A stretch of DNA of 64,000 nucleotides from Flavobacteriaceae bacterium (GTDB taxonomy: Bacteria; Bacteroidota; Bacteroidia; Flavobacteriales; Flavobacteriaceae), in the NCBI GenBank assembly GCA_947483075.1, contig CANKLE010000002.1, forward strand, positions 124,001-188,000. Direction: 5' to 3'. The notes under the pieces are model-generated. The model was not told the DNA's origin, did no database searches, and worked only from the letters and a program-made list of their open reading frames with translations. Shown here piece after piece: positions 25,936 through 34,532 of the stretch; positions within the stretch are counted from its first letter, which is position 1; each line of letters begins with the position of its first letter. Both the position numbers and the translations under genes were made by a program.

Positions 25936-28590
25936 ATGGACGAAGAAGAAATTTTAGAACCCTTAGACGAAGGACAAGCAACTTCTAGTACTCATTTTTA
26001 TGAGCACACCGAAGACGGGCATGACACCATAACCAAGGTAACCGGTATGTACAAAGACTGGTTCTTGGATTATGCCTCCTACGTGATTTTGGAGCGTGCG
26101 GTTCCGGCTATCGAAGACGGATTTAAACCGGTACAGCGTCGCATCATGCATTCCTTAAAGGAATTGGACGATGGCCGTTACAACAAAGTAGCCAATGTGG
26201 TAGGACACACCATGCAATACCATCCGCACGGCGATGCCAGTATTGGCGATGCGATGGTGCAAATTGGCCAAAAAGAATTGCTCATCGATTGCCAAGGAAA
26301 CTGGGGAAATATCCTCACCGGTGATGGTGCGGCGGCTTCGCGTTATATCGAAGCGCGCTTGTCCAAATTTGCCTTAGAAGTTTTATACAGTCCTAAGATT
26401 ACCGATTGGGGAGTTTCTTATGACGGACGTCGTGCCGAGCCCAATAATTTACCGGTTAAATTTCCGTTGCTTTTGGCCCAAGGCGCCGAAGGAATTGCGG
26501 TAGGACTTTCGACGAAAATTTTGCCCCACAATTTTAATGAGCTCATTGAGGCATCCATTAAAATTTTAAAAGGCAAACCATTCCAGTTGTTCCCTGATTT
26601 TCAAACAGCCGGTATTGCCGATATGACCAACTACAACGACGGGCTGCGTGGAGGTAGAGTGCGGGTTCGGGCCAAAATTGCCCAATTGGATAAAAACACC
26701 TTGGTAATTACCCAAATTCCTTTTTCGACCAACACCACTACCTTGATTGACAGTATTTTGAAAGCCAATGAAAAAGGCAAAATCAAAATCAAAAAGATCG
26801 AAGACAATACGGCCGCTGAGGTAGAAATTCTTATTCATTTGTATCCCGGTGTTTCGCCCGATAAAACGATAGATGCACTCTTTGCTTTTACCGCTTGCGA
26901 AACCTCGGTAGCACCATTGGGTTGTGTGATTCAAGACAACAAGCCTTTGTTTATTGGGGTTTCGGATATGCTGCGCATGTCAACCGCACGCACGGTACAA
27001 TTGCTGAAAAGTGAATTGGAAATCCAGTTGGATGAACTCGACGAACAATGGCACTTTTTGTCGCTCGAACGCATTTTTATCGAGAACAGAATTTACCGAT
27101 TAATCGAGGAGGAAACCACCAAAGAAGGCGTTATTTCGGCCATTGATATCGGATTGAAACCCTTTATCAAACCGCTCAAACGAGCGATTACCGAAGACGA
27201 TATTATTCGCCTCACCGAAATCCGAATCATGCGTATTTCGAAGTTTGACAGCAACAAAGCCCAAGATAAAATCGACGCTTTAGAAGGCGATATCGAACAA
27301 GTGAAACACGACTTGGCTAATCTTACCGATTTTGCCATTGCCTATTTTACTAAACTCAGAGAAAAGTATGGCAAAGGGCGCGACCGCCAAACCGAGTTGC
27401 GCATTTTTGATGACATCGAAGCCACTAAAGTAGTATTGCGCAACACCAAACTCTATGTGAACCGCGAAGAAGGATTTATTGGCACCGGGCTTAAAAAAGA
27501 CGAATACGTGACCGATTGTTCGGATATTGACGATGTGATTGTCTTTTTGCGCGACGGAAACATGATGATTTGCAAAGTCGACGACAAGAAGTTTGTGGGC
27601 AAAGACATCATACACGTGGCTATTTTTGACAAAAGTGACAAACGAACCATTTACAACCTCATTTACCGCGACGGAAAATCGGGTCCTTCGTACATCAAAC
27701 GTTTCAATGTGTCGGGCGTCACGCGAGATAAATTGTATGATTTAACCAATTCAAATGCGGGATCACAAGTATTGTATTTTACTTGCAATCCCAATGGGGA
27801 AGCCGAAGTGATTACCATTTTATTGCGTCAATTGGGCAGCATCAAAAAACTAAAATGGGATCTCGATTTTGCGGCAATTGCCATAAAAGGCCGCGCTTCA
27901 AAAGGGAATTTGGTTACCAAATACCCAATCAAGAAAATCGAAATCAAGGAGAAAGGAATTTCTACTCTTTTGCCTCGAAAAATTTGGTTTGACGAGACCG
28001 TTCAAAAATTAAATACCGAAGCCCGTGGGGAATTATTGGGCGAATTTAAACCCAGCGATAAAATTTTAATTATCTCGCAAACGGGCAAACTTAAAGTAAT
28101 CATCCCAGAACTCACTACCCATTTTGACGAAGACATGGTCGTGCTCGAAAAATGGATCCCAAATAAACCCATCTCGGCTATTTATTATGATGGCGAAAAA
28201 GAACGTTATTACATCAAGCGCTTTTTGATCGAAAATGAAACCAAAGAAGACGTTTTTATTTCTGAGCATGCGCACTCGCAACTGGAAGTCGTTTCTACCG
28301 ATTACCGACCGCAAGCCGAGGTAATTTTTACCAAAGTAAAAGGTGTTCAAAAAGATAATTTGTTGGTGGATGTTGAAAGTTTTATTGCAGTAAAAGGCTT
28401 CAAAGCACAAGGCAATCAACTCACCGCTGATAAAATAAAACAAGTAAATTTACTAGAGCCTTTGCCATATGAAATCCCGGTAGAGGAAGAACCAGAACCC
28501 ATAGAAACAGAATCAGTTGATGAAACAGAACAGGAGGAATCTGTAGAGGATATTCAACTCGACGAAGACGGTCAGATCACCTTGTTTTAA
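25936..28590 (+). CDS. parC: DNA topoisomerase IV subunit A
   Basis: An 884-aa DNA breakage-reunion subunit. The catalytic Tyr is 137 in AASRYIEARLSKFA. The quinolone-region motif reads HPHGDASIGDAM, so the position equal to E. coli ParC Ser80 is Ala101 and Glu84 is Asp105. The C-terminal beta-pinwheel covers about 480-840, and the tail is very acidic (VEEEPEPIETESVDETEQEE). It is co-transcribed with parE and ends at a strong terminator. Confidence 0.95.
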   Translation: MDEEEILEPLDEGQATSSTHFYEHTEDGHDTITKVTGMYKDWFLDYASYVILERAVPAIEDGFKPVQRRIMHSLKELDDGRYNKVANVVGHTMQYHPHGDASIGDAMVQIGQKELLIDCQGNWGNILTGDGAAASRYIEARLSKFALEVLYSPKITDWGVSYDGRRAEPNNLPVKFPLLLAQGAEGIAVGLSTKILPHNFNELIEASIKILKGKPFQLFPDFQTAGIADMTNYNDGLRGGRVRVRAKIAQLDKNTLVITQIPFSTNTTTLIDSILKANEKGKIKIKKIEDNTAAEVEILIHLYPGVSPDKTIDALFAFTACETSVAPLGCVIQDNKPLFIGVSDMLRMSTARTVQLLKSELEIQLDELDEQWHFLSLERIFIENRIYRLIEEETTKEGVISAIDIGLKPFIKPLKRAITEDDIIRLTEIRIMRISKFDSNKAQDKIDALEGDIEQVKHDLANLTDFAIAYFTKLREKYGKGRDRQTELRIFDDIEATKVVLRNTKLYVNREEGFIGTGLKKDEYVTDCSDIDDVIVFLRDGNMMICKVDDKKFVGKDIIHVAIFDKSDKRTIYNLIYRDGKSGPSYIKRFNVSGVTRDKLYDLTNSNAGSQVLYFTCNPNGEAEVITILLRQLGSIKKLKWDLDFAAIAIKGRASKGNLVTKYPIKKIEIKEKGISTLLPRKIWFDETVQKLNTEARGELLGEFKPSDKILIISQTGKLKVIIPELTTHFDEDMVVLEKWIPNKPISAIYYDGEKERYYIKRFLIENETKEDVFISEHAHSQLEVVSTDYRPQAEVIFTKVKGVQKDNLLVDVESFIAVKGFKAQGNQLTADKIKQVNLLEPLPYEIPVEEEPEPIETESVDETEQEESVEDIQLDEDGQITLF

Positions 28591-28595
28591 GTAAT

Positions 28596-28628
28596 AAAAA
28601 TGGCGCTAATCTACTAGCGCCATTTTTT
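28596..28628. terminator. Bidirectional terminator after parC and terC
   Basis: The stem TGGCGCTA / TAGCGCCA with a 6-nt loop is flanked by A5 and T6. It lies between the convergent parC and TerC-family genes. Confidence 0.85.
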
Positions 28629-28635
28629 ATTTACC

Positions 28636-29415
28636 TTATTTTTTATTCTTTTTTGACATTTTCATGTTCAGTAATTCTACGAGTAGTGAGAAGGCAATGG
28701 CAAAATACAAATAGCCTTTGGGCACTACATCTACATGATTACCAAAGAAAGAGGCATTGGCTAGATGGGCACTTTCTAGTACCAGCATAAAACCGATAAG
28801 TATTAAAAAGGCCAATCCTAAAATTTGAATAGAGGGGTTTTTGTTTACAAATGTGCCAACAGGTACGGCAAACTGCATCATAATCAAGACCGAGATTACA
28901 ACGGCTGTGATCATGATGTATAAGGCGCCTTCCACCCCATTTGTCATCCCTACAGCCGTTAGAATGCTGTCAAAGGAAAACACCAAATCGATGAGAATAA
29001 TTTGTAGAATTACATTGCTAAAATTCTTTCCGGCTGCCGTTTTGAGTTCTTTTTCTTCTTGCCCTTTTTCGTCGACTTTCTCGTGAATTTCTTTGGTGCT
29101 TTTGTAAATAAGGAACAATCCTCCGAGTAACAATATTAAACTCTGCCCCGAAATATCGGCATTGATCCAATCGCTGTGCACCGAAATCCAAGGTTCTTTC
29201 ATGGCAATCAGTAGCGTGATGCCAAACAGCAAGGCGATGCGCATAAACATGGCTAGAAACATCCCAATTTTTGTCGCTCTTTTTCTTTTCTCTACAGGCA
29301 ATTGACCCGTAACAATCGAAATAAAGATAATGTTATCAATTCCCAATACAATTTCTAAAAAAGTTAGGGTAAATAAGGCGATCCAAGCATTTGGATTTGA
29401 AAGTAGTTCGATCAT
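28636..29415 (-). CDS. TerC family integral membrane protein
   Basis: A 259-aa protein with about seven membrane helices. The conserved acidic motifs LEIVLGIDNIIFISI (near 20-35) and LIDLVFSFDSILTAVGM (near 140) are the signature of the TerC family, now linked to metal-ion export, chiefly manganese, during exoenzyme metallation. A short basic loop, KRKRATKIG, follows helix 2. It is the last gene of a minus-strand operon that also encodes a ZIP-type metal transporter. Confidence 0.9.
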   Translation of the reverse strand: MIELLSNPNAWIALFTLTFLEIVLGIDNIIFISIVTGQLPVEKRKRATKIGMFLAMFMRIALLFGITLLIAMKEPWISVHSDWINADISGQSLILLLGGLFLIYKSTKEIHEKVDEKGQEEKELKTAAGKNFSNVILQIILIDLVFSFDSILTAVGMTNGVEGALYIMITAVVISVLIMMQFAVPVGTFVNKNPSIQILGLAFLILIGFMLVLESAHLANASFFGNHVDVVPKGYLYFAIAFSLLVELLNMKMSKKNKK

Positions 29416-29421
29416 AGTGTG

Positions 29422-29799
29422 TTAATTTGAAAGTTTAGTGGCTACTCCACGCGCACGCTGCGGATTGCCTACAATTCCAAAATCAAATGTATACGATTTT
29501 TTGGAAGTAGATAGTATGCGAATAGAAACCGCATTGTGTTCGGCCATGGTTTTGGGGTGCAATTTGGTTAGAATAAACTCGCAGTCGTTCACCCATCGAA
29601 TGCTAGCCGTATCGGTTTTGCCTTTGTAGGTTTCAATTACATAGTTATCCGATCGAACGGAAGTGGTTTGTTGTTGTTTGCCATTTAATGTAATTTCAGA
29701 CACATAGGTACCCGTTTTGAATGCGGTGCAATCTAAGTTGGCCTCATAACAACTGCTTACCAAAACAACTAAACAACAAAAAAATAGATGTGATTTCAT
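29422..29799 (-). CDS. Small lipoprotein of unknown function (125 aa)
   Basis: The ATG at 29799 gives a lipoprotein signal MKSHLFFCCLVVLVSSCYEAN; the track start at 29823 would add residues in front. The mature part (about 105 aa) has one more cysteine pair candidate (LDCTAF and NDCEFI) and looks like an all-beta fold. As I recall, similar proteins carry a mistaken DNA topoisomerase IV label in flavobacterial genomes; nothing here supports that. It sits one base after the pentapeptide gene and 6 nt before the TerC gene. Confidence 0.7.
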   Translation of the reverse strand: MKSHLFFCCLVVLVSSCYEANLDCTAFKTGTYVSEITLNGKQQQTTSVRSDNYVIETYKGKTDTASIRWVNDCEFILTKLHPKTMAEHNAVSIRILSTSKKSYTFDFGIVGNPQRARGVATKLSN

Positions 29800-29800
29800 A

Positions 29801-30376
29801 TTATGGGATAATGGTAAGGTCATATTTTGCTAATAATCCGGCCAAGGCAGAAGCCGCGAATTGGGCATCCTTCAAGCTATTGTACTCAGGGTCTATCGTA
29901 AAATTTTGAGCGTTCGTAAAATCAGCGCCACTTAAATTGGTTTCATTAAACAAGGTTAAGTGCAAATTACAGCCATCAAATACGGCTTTTTGCAATTGTG
30001 TTCCCTGAAAACTCACTTCTTTTAAGCTCGAATTTAGAAAATTTGTTTTGGGCATTTTTTTATAGGAAAACGAGGCAAAATCGAGGGTGCAATCGGTAAA
30101 TTGAACTTGAAATAAAAAATCATCTGCCTCATGAAAGGCAAGCCCCATGAGTTTACAATTGGTAAAATGCACATTTTTAAGACCTGTATTTTTAAGTTGC
30201 ACCAGCGACAAATTACAATCTGTAAAGTGGCAATCGGTAAAACTGGTACCCGAAAAATTAGCATTCGAAAAATCACAGTGGTCAAAGCTGCAATCGTCAA
30301 ATTCTTTAGCCGTAATGCTCTGCTGTATTGCAACCACTTTGGCAAAGGTTTCTTGGTAGTAATAGGTTTCTTGCAT
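29801..30376 (-). CDS. Pentapeptide-repeat protein, Qnr-like
   Basis: The track ORF starts at 30550, but the ATG at 30376 (MQETYYYQETFAKV) coincides with the upstream stop and begins the real protein of 191 aa. Almost the whole chain is built of A/C-D/N-L/F repeats such as CSFDHCDFSNANFSGTSF, forming a right-handed quadrilateral beta-helix. The end, DPEYNSLKDAQFAASALAGLLAKYDL, resembles the C-terminal capping helix of Qnr and related proteins that mimic DNA and bind type II topoisomerases. It is encoded 1.2 kb from parC, but that gene belongs to the convergent operon. Whether it protects topoisomerases is inference. Confidence 0.85.
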   Translation of the reverse strand: MQETYYYQETFAKVVAIQQSITAKEFDDCSFDHCDFSNANFSGTSFTDCHFTDCNLSLVQLKNTGLKNVHFTNCKLMGLAFHEADDFLFQVQFTDCTLDFASFSYKKMPKTNFLNSSLKEVSFQGTQLQKAVFDGCNLHLTLFNETNLSGADFTNAQNFTIDPEYNSLKDAQFAASALAGLLAKYDLTIIP

Positions 30377-30597
30377 CAATGTCCAAATAAACTTTTCATG
30401 ATGGTGTTTAGCCCTTTGAATGCCAAGTAAACTGCCCCAATGCAACATGCAATGCCTATCGCTAAAACAAGGTAATGCCAGGCGTTTTGCTTGTTGATAA
30501 AGGCATTGTAAATCACAGTGGGTCCTACAAATAGTAAGGGTAAGGCCCAAGCCATGTATTTAATTCCTTGTGCTAAAACTTCCCGGTTGGTTTTCAT
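30376..30597 (-). CDS. DUF6095 family membrane protein (73 aa)
   Basis: It has two membrane helices (about 13-33 and 40-62) with the LPLLFVGPTVIYNAF motif I associate with DUF6095. Overlaps: 4 nt with murQ upstream (ATGA) and 1 nt with the pentapeptide gene downstream. Role unknown. Confidence 0.75.
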   Translation of the reverse strand: MKTNREVLAQGIKYMAWALPLLFVGPTVIYNAFINKQNAWHYLVLAIGIACCIGAVYLAFKGLNTIMKSLFGH

Positions 30598-31418
30598 GCT
30601 TTTTCTTGGTTTTGGAAAAAAATTACTGCTTTTCGCACGCTGCCGTGAGTGAGAAGTAATTGTTCGGCGGTTTCATAATTTACATTGGTTTCATCCATAA
30701 TCATTTTGGTACCACGATCGACGAGTTTGGCATTACTCAATTGCATATCGACCATTTTATTGCCTTTCACTTTTCCCAACTGAATCATAGTAGCAGTAGA
30801 CAGCATATTGAGCACTAACTTTTGGGCAGTACCTGCTTTCATGCGGGAACTTCCGGTCACGAATTCAGGACCCACTACCACTTCAATAGGATATTTTGCG
30901 GTGAGCGCCAATGGGCTTCCGGCATTGCAAGTAATGCAACCGGTTGCAATTCCCTGTTCGTTGCAGGCTTGTAAGCCGCCAATTACATAGGGGGTTGTAC
31001 CTGAGGCCGCTATGCCAATTACTACGTCATTTGGTGTTAAAGTATAGGCGTTCAAATCGATCCAGGCTTGGTTTGGATTATCCTCGGCATTTTCTACTGC
31101 TTTACGAATGGCAGCATCACCACCGGCTATGATGCCAATGACTAAATCAAAAGGCACACCAAAAGTAGGCGGACATTCAGACGCGTCTACTATGCCTAAA
31201 CGGCCAGAGGTGCCCGCACCAATATAAAACAATCGACCGCCCATCTTCATTTTGGCCACAATTTCTTGCACCAAAGCTTCAATTTGAGGTAGCGCCTTCT
31301 CTACAGCTAGCGGCACGGTTTTGTCTTCGTTGTTGATGTGAAGCAATAAATCGCTTACCGGCATTTGTTCTAAATGTTGGTAGTGAGAGGCTTGTTCGGT
31401 GGTTTTCGTAAATGACAT
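30594..31418 (-). CDS. murQ: N-acetylmuramic acid 6-phosphate etherase
   Basis: A 274-aa SIS-domain lyase that cleaves the D-lactyl ether of MurNAc-6-phosphate during peptidoglycan recycling. It has RLFYIGAGTSGRLGIVDASECPPTFG (with the catalytic Glu), GIAASGTTPYVIGGL and TGSSRMKAGTAQKLVLNM. It is somewhat shorter than the 298-aa E. coli enzyme, lacking part of the C-terminal helical region. It lies in a coupled operon between the ZIP transporter and DUF6095. Confidence 0.94.
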   Translation of the reverse strand: MSFTKTTEQASHYQHLEQMPVSDLLLHINNEDKTVPLAVEKALPQIEALVQEIVAKMKMGGRLFYIGAGTSGRLGIVDASECPPTFGVPFDLVIGIIAGGDAAIRKAVENAEDNPNQAWIDLNAYTLTPNDVVIGIAASGTTPYVIGGLQACNEQGIATGCITCNAGSPLALTAKYPIEVVVGPEFVTGSSRMKAGTAQKLVLNMLSTATMIQLGKVKGNKMVDMQLSNAKLVDRGTKMIMDETNVNYETAEQLLLTHGSVRKAVIFFQNQEKA

Positions 31419-31431
31419 AATTACAAGTAAT

Positions 31432-32100
31432 TTAGAGCAAGTAGGCCAATGCTATTCCCAGTACAATCATACTGATCTTGGCGATGTTAAATTTATGTCC
31501 TTCACTGCTTTCAAAAATAATGGTAGAGGAAATATGAAATAATATCCCAATGACCACGGCTGTAATCTGAGCGGAATATTGGGTAATAAATGGTGCTGAA
31601 CCTCCTAGGAAGGTTCCCAAAGGAGTCATGAGTGCAAAGCCCATCATAAAAACAAATAAGGCCGTTTGGTTTAAATTTCCTTTTCTAAAAAAGGTAGCTA
31701 AAATGATGGCGATTGGCAAATGATGTATAGCAATTCCCAAGGCCAAAGTAGGGTGCTGACTTACAGGAACGCCTTCTAATAGCGCGTGAATACATAAACT
31801 TAAAAACAGCAACCAAGGAATTTGTGAGATGGAATCGTGCCCGTGAACGTGTCCGTGTTCGGCCCCTTTTGAGGCAACTTCTAATACAATCTGAATCAAT
31901 ATGCCCAGCATGATAAAAAGTCCGATCGAAGGATTGGCTGCAGCATAAGCAGCTGGCAACAAATGAAAAACAGTGAGCGCCAATAAAAACGCACCGCTAA
32001 AGGCCAATAGTAATTTTAAATTTTTCTTGTTGTCGGGGGCAACAAAAAGGGCAATGCCATAACCCAAAAGCACCGATAAAAAAGGCAAGAGGTAATTCAT
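31432..32100 (-). CDS. ZIP family metal transporter
   Basis: A 222-aa membrane protein with about eight helices. Metal-site motifs are a His-rich loop (HGHVHGHDS) after the third or fourth helix, HALLEGVPV and AIHHLPIAI with HxxxE/HHxP characters of ZIP helices 4 and 5. It would import Zn, Fe or Mn into the cytoplasm. Its start overlaps the stop of the methyltransferase gene by one base. TerC in the same operon suggests linked metal handling. Confidence 0.88.
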   Translation of the reverse strand: MNYLLPFLSVLLGYGIALFVAPDNKKNLKLLLAFSGAFLLALTVFHLLPAAYAAANPSIGLFIMLGILIQIVLEVASKGAEHGHVHGHDSISQIPWLLFLSLCIHALLEGVPVSQHPTLALGIAIHHLPIAIILATFFRKGNLNQTALFVFMMGFALMTPLGTFLGGSAPFITQYSAQITAVVIGILFHISSTIIFESSEGHKFNIAKISMIVLGIALAYLL

Positions 32101-32864
32101 TATTTAAAAATCAAAATGAGCCGTTCGCTCTCGTTTTTATGAAATTTTTTCAGTTTGTAATCGCCAAAGACATCCAGCAAATAAATGCCCGCTTTGTCCA
32201 TCATTTCCTGAAAATCAGCCAATGTAAAGGCCCGAACTTTCTCGGTAAAATGATAGGAATTCCCTTGGTCTTCAAAGTCAATTTCTTTGCAAATAAAACC
32301 GTCTTTGAGGTAACGTTTTAATGTAAAGCAAATGCCGTCGATGGTTTTTTCTTCTTCGGCCACCAACTGATTGAGCACGTAGGTCACGTTCATAAAATCA
32401 ATCACACCAAATCCGTATTCGCTTAAATTATTTTTGATATTGATTAGCGTTTGCAAATGGTCCTCGTCGTTATCAAAATACCCAAAACTGGTAAACAAAT
32501 TGAAGATCGCATCATACGCTTGGCCAAAATCATGTCGCATGTCGTGCACCCGAAAATCCAAATTGGCATTGGCATTGCGCTGGGCAGTAGCAATACTGTT
32601 GGCTGATAAATCGATGCCGGTTACCTTAAACCCCAATTGATTCAAGTAGATCGCATGTCTGCCTGCACCACAGGCCAAATCGAGCACCGTAGCTTTTTCG
32701 GGTAAATTGAGGTAATGCGTGAGCGTATCCATAAACAGTTGCGCCTCGCGGTAGTTGCGGTCTTTGTATAAAATAGGATAATAAGGAGTGTCAAACCAAG
32801 AAGCAAACCAAGAAGTGGCGGTGTTGGCAGGTTGGATTGACTCCGGTTGTTGAGATTGTGACAT
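32100..32864 (-). CDS. Class I SAM-dependent methyltransferase
   Basis: The track ORF runs from 33083, but the leading 73 residues are antisense to the THUMP gene. The ATG at 32864 (MSQSQQPESIQ) is the plausible start, giving 254 aa. SAM motif I is VLDLACGAGRHAIYL, followed by VTGIDLSANSI and the post-motif FNLFTSFGYF. The substrate is unknown. It heads a seven-gene minus-strand operon and is divergent from the THUMP methyltransferase gene across a shared promoter. Confidence 0.88.
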   Translation of the reverse strand: MSQSQQPESIQPANTATSWFASWFDTPYYPILYKDRNYREAQLFMDTLTHYLNLPEKATVLDLACGAGRHAIYLNQLGFKVTGIDLSANSIATAQRNANANLDFRVHDMRHDFGQAYDAIFNLFTSFGYFDNDEDHLQTLINIKNNLSEYGFGVIDFMNVTYVLNQLVAEEEKTIDGICFTLKRYLKDGFICKEIDFEDQGNSYHFTEKVRAFTLADFQEMMDKAGIYLLDVFGDYKLKKFHKNESERLILIFK

Positions 32865-32890
32865 TTGTGCGACTACAGTATTTTGAACCC

Positions 32891-32909
32891 CAAAAATACT
32901 GTATTTTTG
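32891..32909. promoter_or_regulatory. Divergent promoter with back-to-back -7 boxes
   Basis: CAAAAATA (32891-32898; TATTTTTG on the minus strand) and TATTTTTG (32902-32909) sit three bases apart in a near-perfect palindrome. Candidate -33 elements are TTTG at 32882-32885 for the plus strand (16-nt spacer) and CAA at 32921-32923 for the minus strand (22-nt spacer). The element serves the methyltransferase genes on both sides. Confidence 0.55.
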
Positions 32910-32982
32910 CCAAGCATTTTCAATAAAAAAAAATTGTTGCCAACTGAAAATGCATTTTACAAGCAGGCAATAACTCGGTGCG

Positions 32983-34149
32983 ATGGAAAATTTTAAAATG
33001 GTGGCCAAGACTTTTTTTGGCTTCGAAGAACTATTGGCAAAAGAACTGCAACAATTGGGTGCCCAAGAAGTTGAACCAGGCATTCGGATGGTTGCTTTTA
33101 AGGGCGATCAGGGGTTTATGTACAAAGCCAATTTGGCCCTGCGTACCGCCCTAAAAATACTGAAACCCATCTTTTATTTTAAAGCGACCAACGAAACGAA
33201 CTTGTATACTGGCATAGCCAAAATAAAATGGAACAATTACCTCCAGCCGCACCAAACCTTTGTGATCGACACCACGGTGCATTCCGATTACTTTAAGCAT
33301 TCGCAATTTGTATCCCAAAAATGCAAGGACGCGATAGTCGATCAGTTTCGAAACGAAACCGGCCAACGGCCCAGTATAGATAAAGATTATCCCGATGTAC
33401 GCATCAACATTCACATTGCCAAAGACCAAGTTTCGGTAGCTTTGGATACTTCGGGAGCTTCGCTGCATCACCGCGGCTACCGCACAGCTACCAATATTGC
33501 CCCAATAAATGAAGTGTTGGCTGCCGGCATGTTGTTGCTTTCGGGTTGGGACGGACAAGGCGATTTTATGGACCCCATGTGCGGCAGCGGAACTATTCTA
33601 GCCGAAGCTGCTATGATTGCTTGTCAGATACCAGCCAACATCAACCGCAAGGAGTTTGCGTTCGAGAAATGGTCAGATTGGGATCCCGATTTGTTTGCGA
33701 CCATCGAAACGGCTTTGCTTAATAAAGTGCGCGAATTTCATTACACCATTACCGGTTATGACAAAGCACCTAGTGCGGTATTGAAAGCCAAAGACAACAT
33801 CAAAAACGCCAATTTACAGGATTACATTACGATCCAAGAATGCAATTTTTTTGATACCGAAAAAACCACCAAAGGGCCGTTGCACATGCTGTTTAATCCG
33901 CCCTACGGCGAACGATTGGACATCCAGATGGAACGATTTTATGCTGAGATAGGCGATACCTTAAAGAAAAGTTACCCGGGGACTAATGCTTGGTTCATTA
34001 CAGGCAATTTAGAAGCCTTGAAATTTGTGGGATTAAAACCTTCCCGAAAAATTAAATTATTTAACGGAAGTTTGGAAGCCCGTTTGGTGAAATACGAAAT
34101 GTACGAAGGCAGCAAACGAACCAAATTTCAACAATCCGAACAAGACTAA
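32983..34149 (+). CDS. THUMP-domain class I RNA methyltransferase (RlmL-like)
   Basis: A 388-aa enzyme that likely methylates a guanine N2 of 23S rRNA. An N-terminal ferredoxin-like/THUMP region (1-150) is followed by the Rossmann methyltransferase with MDPMCGSGTILAEAAMIA and the catalytic NPPY motif in LFNPPYGERLD. The C-terminal RlmK part of E. coli RlmL is absent, as is usual in this phylum. It is followed 3 nt later by a small membrane protein gene. Confidence 0.92.
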   Translation: MENFKMVAKTFFGFEELLAKELQQLGAQEVEPGIRMVAFKGDQGFMYKANLALRTALKILKPIFYFKATNETNLYTGIAKIKWNNYLQPHQTFVIDTTVHSDYFKHSQFVSQKCKDAIVDQFRNETGQRPSIDKDYPDVRINIHIAKDQVSVALDTSGASLHHRGYRTATNIAPINEVLAAGMLLLSGWDGQGDFMDPMCGSGTILAEAAMIACQIPANINRKEFAFEKWSDWDPDLFATIETALLNKVREFHYTITGYDKAPSAVLKAKDNIKNANLQDYITIQECNFFDTEKTTKGPLHMLFNPPYGERLDIQMERFYAEIGDTLKKSYPGTNAWFITGNLEALKFVGLKPSRKIKLFNGSLEARLVKYEMYEGSKRTKFQQSEQD

Positions 34150-34152
34150 ACC

Positions 34153-34386
34153 ATGACTAAACTTAAACTCCGCGCGTTTTTATACCAATTGGGCAGTTTT
34201 GCTTTGTTGTTTATCCTATTTCGTTTTTTGCTTGCAGAATACAGTAATCTTTCCGGTTTTTGGATTCCCTTTACTGCTTTTGTAATCGGAACGCTCTTGA
34301 GTCCCAAATTTCAAGCGGTCAAGACCAATAACGGCGAACGTTTGTTTATGAGCTGGATTTTTGTAAAAGGGGTGAAGGAGATTTAG
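34153..34386 (+). CDS. Small membrane protein of unknown function (77 aa)
   Basis: It has two hydrophobic helices (about 9-27 and 35-50) and a basic C-terminal tail ending WIFVKGVKEI. It starts 3 nt after the methyltransferase gene. The family is not recognised beyond being flavobacterial in style. Confidence 0.7.
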   Translation: MTKLKLRAFLYQLGSFALLFILFRFLLAEYSNLSGFWIPFTAFVIGTLLSPKFQAVKTNNGERLFMSWIFVKGVKEI

Positions 34387-34390
34387 TTTT

Positions 34391-34439
34391 GTTTCAAGTT
34401 TCAAGTTTCAAGTTTCAAGTTTCAGGTTTCAAGTTTCAC
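34391..34439. repeat. Tandem heptamer repeat GTTTCAA x7
   Basis: Seven uninterrupted 7-nt units run from 34391 to 34439: GTTTCAA four times, GTTTCAG, GTTTCAA and GTTTCAC. The stretch AAACCTGAAACTTGGAAC at 34516-34533 is the reverse complement of 34412-34429 with one mismatch, so a long hairpin can form between the convergent genes. There is no spacer-repeat order as in CRISPR. Confidence 0.9.
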
Positions 34440-34532
34440 GAAATGTGTAGTTCCGCTGCGCTATAATCCTTTTTAAATAATACCTCTTAGTATAATTATC
34501 ACAACCTTAAACCTTAAACCTGAAACTTGGAA

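Noticed and set aside
29422-29799. DNA topoisomerase IV-related small protein
   Set aside because: Its only link with topoisomerase is a database name; the sequence is a lipoprotein.
34391-34439. Possible CRISPR array
   Set aside because: Units are 7 nt without spacers, so it is a simple tandem repeat.
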